From: Roseateles sp. SL47
GTDB lineage: Bacteria; Pseudomonadota; Gammaproteobacteria; Burkholderiales; Burkholderiaceae_C
Length of the DNA: 64,000 bases
Assembly: GCF_026625885.1 (NCBI RefSeq)
Contig: NZ_CP113068.1
Location: 4,650,001-4,714,000 of the forward strand
Direction: 5' to 3'
The stretch's first letter is position 1. Each line of letters begins with the position of its first letter. Made by a program: the position numbers and the translations under genes. Below the pieces are notes generated by a model that saw only the letters and a list, made by a program, of their open reading frames with translations, did no database searches and was not told the origin of the DNA. This document shows, in pieces, positions 58,980-64,000 of this stretch.

Positions 58980-59645
58980 ATGTCGTCCCTGCCCTCGGCG
59001 ATGTCGTCCCCGCTAGCCCCACGCGCCCTCTATGAAGAGGTGGCGGAGCGCCTGCGTCAGCGCATCTTCAACCGGGAGCTGGAACCGGGCAGCTGGATTG
59101 ACGAGCTGAAGCTCTGCGCGGAGCTCGGCATCAGCCGCACGCCCCTGCGTGAAGCGCTGAAGGTGCTGGCCAGCGAAGGTCTGGTGACGATGCGGGTGCG
59201 ACGTGGGGCCTACGTCACCGAAATGTCCGAGCGCGACGTGCGCGAGGCCTATCAGCTGCTCTCACTGCTGGAGAGCGACGCCGCCGCCCAGGTGGCCCGC
59301 CATGGCTCGGACGCCGATCTGGCCGAGTTGGCCACCCTGCATGAGGCACTCGAAGCCTCCCTGCCGGACCGCGAGCAGTTTTTCGCCGCCAATGAGCGCT
59401 TCCACCTGCGCATCATTGAGCTGGACGGCAACCGTTGGCGCTTGCAATTCATCACCGACCTTCGACGCGTGATGAAACTCAACCGCCACCATTCCCTCTT
59501 TATGCAGGGCCGCCTGCAGGACTCGCTGCAGGAACACCGCGACATTCTTCACGCTTTGTTGCAACGTGACCCCGACACTGTCGCTCGGCTGATGCGTTTG
59601 CACTTCGAGCACGGGCTTCAAGCCACCGGCCATCGCGTGAACTGA
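58980..59645 (+). CDS. GntR-family regulator with FCD domain
   Basis: The 221-residue protein has a GntR winged helix (ALYEEVAERLRQRIFNRELEPG, then ELGISRTPLREALKVLASEGLV) and an all-helical FCD effector domain (FAANERFHLRIIELDGNRW, HRDILHALLQRDPDTVARLM) with the metal-type His residues of the family. Start: the ATG at 58980 or that at 59001; neither has a clear Shine-Dalgarno. TATAGAT at 58973-58979 could be a -10 and hints at a very short leader. It is divergent from the propionate module, so it probably regulates propionyl-CoA degradation, perhaps responding to a pathway acid; this is inference. Confidence 0.88.
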   Translation: MSSLPSAMSSPLAPRALYEEVAERLRQRIFNRELEPGSWIDELKLCAELGISRTPLREALKVLASEGLVTMRVRRGAYVTEMSERDVREAYQLLSLLESDAAAQVARHGSDADLAELATLHEALEASLPDREQFFAANERFHLRIIELDGNRWRLQFITDLRRVMKLNRHHSLFMQGRLQDSLQEHRDILHALLQRDPDTVARLMRLHFEHGLQATGHRVN

Positions 59646-60056
59646 TCCCCAAACTCACCGCGTTCATGTCGGCGGTGACATTGATCAAAGCCGATGTTCA
59701 TCTACTTGAATGTTTCGGGGTGACATGAGAAATCTGTCACGCCGCGCCCCCTGGGGCGCGCCTCATCGCTGCAGCAACCGCCTGCCAGGCCGATGAATAC
59801 GTGCTTAGGCAAGCATCACCACCCCCCGCATCCATGGGCTTTACGCGCCCCGCGTAACTGTGAACTGAGGCCGACTAGTGCGCCTTTTGTTTGCTTCCAC
59901 GTAAAGCCATGAGCCATACCATTTCTGAGTTGGCTCAAGTTTGTCAATTCGTGTCCGAAAACCGAATGACGGGAGCCGGTCGCTCGACCCCCACCTGCAG
60001 TTAGATCGACAACGAGCGCCTATGGGCGCACCGCCCATAGTCACGGAGCTTCAAAG
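59646..60056. other. 411-nt gap upstream of the giant repeat gene
   Basis: No gene seen. It holds a GC hairpin GCGCCCC/GGGGCGC (about 59742-59761) that may end gntR. A spaced inverted repeat ATGG(G)CTTTACG / CGTAAAGCCAT (59834-59845 and 59900-59910) encloses 54 bp. TTGTCA at 59941 is a weak -35 candidate. The last 40 nt hold the hairpin before the giant gene. Confidence 0.5.
60020..60040 (+). promoter_or_regulatory. Leader hairpin next to the giant gene ribosome-binding site
   Basis: Arms CTATGGGC and GCCCATAG (8-bp perfect) close loop GCACC. The hairpin ends 4 nt before the Shine-Dalgarno GGAG (60045-60048), which is 8 nt from the ATG. It could slow or gate translation, or protect the 5' end of a very long mRNA. 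Confidence 0.55.
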
Positions 60057-63000
60057 ATGGCATCGCTCATTACCAACCTGTCCACCGACCAGATTCAGAC
60101 GCTGACGTCCGCCACGCTCGCGCGCCTGACCAGTGAGGACTGGGCCGCGTTCACCACCGATCAGTTCCAGGCACTGACCACCGACCAATTTGCGTCGCTG
60201 GGCACCAAGGCCGTGTCCTTGTTCACGACGGCCAACATTGCGGTCATCGAATCCGATGACCTGCGGGCCCTGAGCACTGCGGCCGTCCGGACACTGACCA
60301 CCGAACAGCTGAATGCGCTGGGCTCGGACCAGTTCGGCGCCATGACCACGCGCCAGGTCGGCTCGCTGACCACACAACAGGTGCGGGGCCTGGAGTCTGA
60401 TGACCTGAATGCGTTGGGCTCCGACCAGATTCGCTCGCTGAGCAGCCAACAGGTGGCCGCCATCTCCACCGCGCTGATCAGCACGCTCGCTTCCGATGAC
60501 CTGCAGGCCCTGAAGACCGACCAGATCCGCGCCCTGAGTTCCTCGCAGGTCGCCGCCATCTCGACCGACGGCGTGGCCGCCCTGACCACTCAGCAGGCTG
60601 CTTCGATTTCCAGCACCCAGGCAGCGGCCCTGAATTCCGACCAGGCCGCCGCGCTGACCTCGGACGCCGTCAAGGCCCTGAGCACCGCCGCCGTCCATGC
60701 GCTGGGCACCGACCAGGTCGGGGCGCTTGATTCCAATCAGGTGGCCGCGCTGACCACCCAGCAGATCGGGGCGCTGACCACGGCGCAGATCCGCCAGCTC
60801 AGCAGTGACGACATCTCGGCGCTGGACACCACCCAGATCCGTTCCATCACCACCCAGCAGATCGCTGCCCTGAGCACCGACCAGATCGGTGGCCTGGCCA
60901 GCGAGGATGTCCAGGCGCTGTCCACCGCCCAGGTGCGCGCCCTCAGCTCCAGCCAACTGGGCGCCCTCACCTCCGATTCCATCGAGGCGATGAGCTCCAG
61001 CCAGATCGGCGCCCTCACCTCCACCCAGGCCAAGGGCCTGAGCACCGACCAGATCGCCGCGATCAGCTCGGAAGACATCAAGGCCATCTCCACCGCCACG
61101 CTGCGTTCACTGACCACTGACCAGGTGCAGGCCCTGGGCTCGGACCAGGTGGCGGCGATGACCTCCACACAAGTCGGTTCGCTGACCACCGCCCAGGTGC
61201 AGGTGCTCTCCACCGATGAACTGAATGCGCTGGACAGCAGCCAGATCCGCGCCCTGGGCACCGCCCAGATCGCCGCGCTCTCCACCGACCAGGTGCAGGG
61301 CATGGAAAGCGCCGACGTGCAGGCGCTGACCACCGGCCAGATTGCTGCCCTCAGCTCCGCCCAGGTGGCGGCGCTGTCCACCGACGCCATCGTGGCCCTG
61401 ACTTCGGGCCAGGTCGCGTCGCTGACCAGCAAGCAGTTGCTGGGCCTGACCACCGACCAGGTGGTCGCGATTGAATCCGGCGACCTGCGCGCCATGTCCA
61501 CGAATGCCCTGCGTTCGTTGACCACCGCCCAGTTTGATGCCCTGAATTCCGACCAGGTCGGCGCGCTGACCACCCAGCAGGTGGCTGCCCTGACCACTGG
61601 TCAGGTGGCCGCCATGTCCACCGACGACCTCAATGCCCTGGGCACCGGCCAGATCCGCGCCCTGGGCACCGCCCAGGTGGCCGCGCTGACGACCGACCAG
61701 GTCCACGGCATGGAAAGTGCCGACCTGCAGGCCCTGAGCACCGGTCAGGTCCAGGCCCTCAGCTCGACCCAGATGGCCGCGCTGACGACCGACAACGTCG
61801 CCGCGCTGACCTCGGCCCAGGTGGCCACCCTGAGCACCAAGCAGATCTCCGGCCTGACCACCGACCAGGTGGCCGCCATTGAAACCGGTGACCTGCGCGC
61901 CCTGTCCACCGGCGCCATCCGCTCGCTGACCACCGACCAGTTCAATGCCCTGGGCACCGACCAGGTCCAGGCCCTGAGCACCGGCCAGGTGGCGGCGCTG
62001 ACCACCGCCCAGGTGGCCGCGATGTCCAGCGACGACCTGAATGCCCTGGGCAGCTCGCAGATCCGTGCGCTGGGCACCGGCCAGATCGCGGCCCTGACGA
62101 CCGAACAGGTCCAAGGCATGGAAAGCGCCGATGTGCAGGCGCTGACCACCAACCAGGTCGCCGCCCTCAGCTCCACCCAGATGGGTGCGCTGTCCACCGA
62201 GAACATCGCCGCCCTGAGCTCCACCCAGGTCGCGGCGCTGAGCACCAAGCAGATTTCCGGCCTGTCCACCGACCAGGTGGCCGCCATCGAGACGGCCGAC
62301 CTGCGTGCCCTCTCCACCGGCGCCATCCGCTCGCTGACCACCGACCAGTTCGACGCCTTGGGCTCTGACCAGGTCGCCGCCCTGACAACCGGCCAGATTG
62401 CTGCGCTGACCACCGGCCAGGTGGCCGCCATGTCCAGCGACGATCTGAATGCGCTGGGCAGCGCGCAGATCCGCGCCCTGGGCACTGCCCAGATCGCCGC
62501 GCTGACGACTGACCAGATCCACAACATGACCAGCGAGGATGTTCAGGCCCTGACCACCGCGCAGGTGCAGGCCCTGGGCTCGGCACAGATCGCCGCGCTG
62601 GCCACCGACAACATCGCCGCGCTGTCCTCCTCGCAGGTGGCCGCGCTCGGCACCAAGCAGGCCGCCGGCCTGACGACCGACCAGATCGGCGCCATCGAAA
62701 CCGGCGACCTGAAGGCCCTGACCACCAACGTCATCCGCTCGCTGGACAGCAGCCAGCTGGATGCCCTGGGTTCCGACCAGGTGGCGGCACTCAATACCGC
62801 CCAGGTGGCGGCGCTGAGCACCACCCAGGTCAGCAATCTCTCCAGCGATGACCTCAACGCCCTGACCAGCGGCCAGATCAAGGCCCTGTCCACCGCGCAG
62901 GTCGCCGCGCTGACCACCGCCCAGGTCAGCACCATGACCAGCGAGGATGTGCAGGCGCTGAGCACCAACCAGATTGCGGCCCTGAGCTCCGCCCAGGTCG

Positions 63001-64000
63001 GCGCCCTGTCCACCGACAACATCGCCGCACTGAGCTCGTCCCAGATCGCTCCGCTGAACACCAAGCAGGTGGGGGGCCTGACGACCGACCAGGTCGGCGC
63101 CATCGAAACCGTGGATGTGAAGGCCCTGAGCACGCAGGCCCTGCGCGCCCTGACGACCGACCAGATCGGCGCCCTCACCTCCGACCAGGTGGCTGCGCTG
63201 ACGACCGCCCAGGTGGCGGCCCTGAGCACCGCGCAAGTGGTGGCCCTGGGCAGTGAAGACCTCAATGCGCTGGGCACCGCCCAGATCCGCGCCCTGGGTA
63301 CCGCCCAGATCGCCGCGCTGACGACCGATCAGGTCCATGGCATGGAAAGCGCCGACGTCCAGGCGCTGACCAGCGGCCAGGTCGCGGCCCTCAGCTCCAC
63401 GCAGATTGGCGCTCTCTCCACCGACAACGTCGCGGCCCTGACCTCGACGCAGGTCGGCGCGCTGACCAGCAAGCAAGCGCTGGGTCTGACGACCGACCAG
63501 ATCGCCGCCATCGAAACCGGCGACCTCAAGGCCCTGTCCACCACCGCCCTGCGCGCCCTGGACAGCAGCCAGCTGGATGCCCTGGGTTCCGACCAGATCG
63601 CCGCCCTGAGCACGCAGCAGGTCGCGGCGCTGAGCACCAGCCAGGTGTCGACGCTGTCCAGCGACGACCTGAACGCCCTGACCAGCGCTCAGATCAAGGC
63701 CCTGAGCACCGCCCAGGTGGCTGCACTGACAACCGGCCAGGTCAGCACCATGACCAGCGACGACGTCGCGGCGCTGACCACCAATCAACTGCAGGCCATG
63801 GGCTCCGCCCAGATCGGCGCGCTGAGCACCGACGCCATCGTCGCCCTGGGCTCCACCCAGATCGGCTCGCTGACCACCAAGCAGGTGGCTGGCCTGACGA
63901 CCGACCAGATGGCCGCCATTGAAACCGGCGACCTGCGAGCCCTGAACACCACCGCCCTGCGCTCGCTGACTTCCGACCAGCTCAATGCCCTGGGCTCCGA
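60057..64000 (+). CDS. Giant octapeptide-repeat protein with 136-residue higher-order repeat (cut by window end)
   Basis: The frame runs from ATG 60057 (GGAG 8 nt upstream) to the window end with no stop: more than 1,314 codons. After the first residues (MASLITNLSTDQIQTLTSAT) the whole chain is octapeptides of the form x-A-L-[ST]-[ST]-x-Q-[VI]. Seventeen octapeptides form a 136-residue (408-bp) super-unit. Its landmark codon recurs at 60390, 60798, 61206, 61614, 62022, 62430, 62838, 63246 and 63654, exactly 408 apart. In each super-unit octads 1, 5 and 12 are acidic, as in MSSDDL, MESADV and IETGDL. I noticed no Cys or Tyr, one Trp, near the N-terminus, and one Pro. No signal peptide or membrane segment is visible. 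The function is unknown; a long surface or matrix solenoid is possible, but the C-terminus is needed to decide. Confidence 0.85.
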   Translation, partial: MASLITNLSTDQIQTLTSATLARLTSEDWAAFTTDQFQALTTDQFASLGTKAVSLFTTANIAVIESDDLRALSTAAVRTLTTEQLNALGSDQFGAMTTRQVGSLTTQQVRGLESDDLNALGSDQIRSLSSQQVAAISTALISTLASDDLQALKTDQIRALSSSQVAAISTDGVAALTTQQAASISSTQAAALNSDQAAALTSDAVKALSTAAVHALGTDQVGALDSNQVAALTTQQIGALTTAQIRQLSSDDISALDTTQIRSITTQQIAALSTDQIGGLASEDVQALSTAQVRALSSSQLGALTSDSIEAMSSSQIGALTSTQAKGLSTDQIAAISSEDIKAISTATLRSLTTDQVQALGSDQVAAMTSTQVGSLTTAQVQVLSTDELNALDSSQIRALGTAQIAALSTDQVQGMESADVQALTTGQIAALSSAQVAALSTDAIVALTSGQVASLTSKQLLGLTTDQVVAIESGDLRAMSTNALRSLTTAQFDALNSDQVGALTTQQVAALTTGQVAAMSTDDLNALGTGQIRALGTAQVAALTTDQVHGMESADLQALSTGQVQALSSTQMAALTTDNVAALTSAQVATLSTKQISGLTTDQVAAIETGDLRALSTGAIRSLTTDQFNALGTDQVQALSTGQVAALTTAQVAAMSSDDLNALGSSQIRALGTGQIAALTTEQVQGMESADVQALTTNQVAALSSTQMGALSTENIAALSSTQVAALSTKQISGLSTDQVAAIETADLRALSTGAIRSLTTDQFDALGSDQVAALTTGQIAALTTGQVAAMSSDDLNALGSAQIRALGTAQIAALTTDQIHNMTSEDVQALTTAQVQALGSAQIAALATDNIAALSSSQVAALGTKQAAGLTTDQIGAIETGDLKALTTNVIRSLDSSQLDALGSDQVAALNTAQVAALSTTQVSNLSSDDLNALTSGQIKALSTAQVAALTTAQVSTMTSEDVQALSTNQIAALSSAQVGALSTDNIAALSSSQIAPLNTKQVGGLTTDQVGAIETVDVKALSTQALRALTTDQIGALTSDQVAALTTAQVAALSTAQVVALGSEDLNALGTAQIRALGTAQIAALTTDQVHGMESADVQALTSGQVAALSSTQIGALSTDNVAALTSTQVGALTSKQALGLTTDQIAAIETGDLKALSTTALRALDSSQLDALGSDQIAALSTQQVAALSTSQVSTLSSDDLNALTSAQIKALSTAQVAALTTGQVSTMTSDDVAALTTNQLQAMGSAQIGALSTDAIVALGSTQIGSLTTKQVAGLTTDQMAAIETGDLRALNTTALRSLTSDQLNALGS
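60384..64000 (+). repeat. 408-bp tandem higher-order repeat (17 x 24 bp)
   Basis: Nearly nine in-register copies of a 408-bp unit from 60384 to the window end, each made of 17 diverged 24-bp units. The segment 60057-60383 fits as most of another, partial copy. There is no length change between copies. Central copies (around 61614-62838) are more alike than the first ones. Confidence 0.9.

Noticed and set aside
61107..63788. 893-codon leftward frame opposite the giant gene
   Set aside because: It is a mirror of the 24-bp repeat on the other strand: no Shine-Dalgarno, and its open state follows from the GC-rich codons of the rightward frame, which has the better start and third-position GC.
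60057..64000. TAL-effector-like DNA-binding repeats
   Set aside because: The T-x-x-Q-V motif looks similar, but the unit is 8 residues, not 33-35, and there is no variable di-residue pattern.

Overview
The window is GC-rich chromosomal DNA (third codon positions almost always G or C) from a beta-proteobacterium of the order Burkholderiales, most likely in the Roseateles/Mitsuaria/Rubrivivax/Leptothrix area. The best evidence is gene order: leuC-leuD-leuB-asd-fimV-truA-trpF-trpB-trpA-accD-folC-dedD-cvpA-purF-metZ is the arrangement known from Burkholderia and Ralstonia relatives. This placement is from memory of such genomes, not from a search.

Layout. 1-5943: the N-terminal half of smc (cut by the window edge), queF, a small SET-domain protein and a large secreted ImpA-type metallopeptidase lipoprotein. 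6131-13821: a lysine/peptidoglycan block dapC-dapD-(pilU)-dapE-prmB-ABC-F ATPase, with 4-nt overlaps at its 3' end. 13843-16873: the peroxide-sensing ohrR-ohr pair with a clear operator, a convergent asparaginase, and lexA with two SOS boxes in the gap it shares with the asparaginase. 16874-18134: a gene-free stretch with three separate short-period tandem repeats. 18182-19138: six tRNA genes, a tandem duplication of Ala-Glu-Asp, with promoter and terminator. 19521-40360: the long leftward housekeeping run from lysR/leuC down to gltX. 40521-43575: a large STAND-type transcriptional regulator divergent from a small DUF4242 protein. 43587-51000: an FAD-dependent protein, a 54-residue basic protein, a VWA lipoprotein, and a sensor histidine kinase that lost its ATPase domain and runs into a beheaded SH3-domain gene. 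51092-59645: a complete propionyl-CoA to succinyl-CoA module (epimerase-like VOC protein, pccA, pccB, meaB, mutase) with a divergent GntR regulator and a 16-bp palindrome between them. 60057-64000 and beyond: a giant repeat protein.

The most striking item is the last one. From 60057 to the window end, one rightward frame (more than 1,314 codons, no stop) is built of octapeptide repeats (24 bp) organised into a higher-order unit of 17 octapeptides (136 residues, 408 bp). The register is kept without a single indel through about 9.6 copies, and three acidic landmark octapeptides recur at fixed positions in each unit. No signal peptide is visible and the C-terminus lies outside the window, so location and function are open.

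Limits: everything here was read by eye from the sequence. No homology, structure or promoter search was run. Start sites were chosen from Shine-Dalgarno match and family N-termini. Binding sites are proposed from symmetry and position only.
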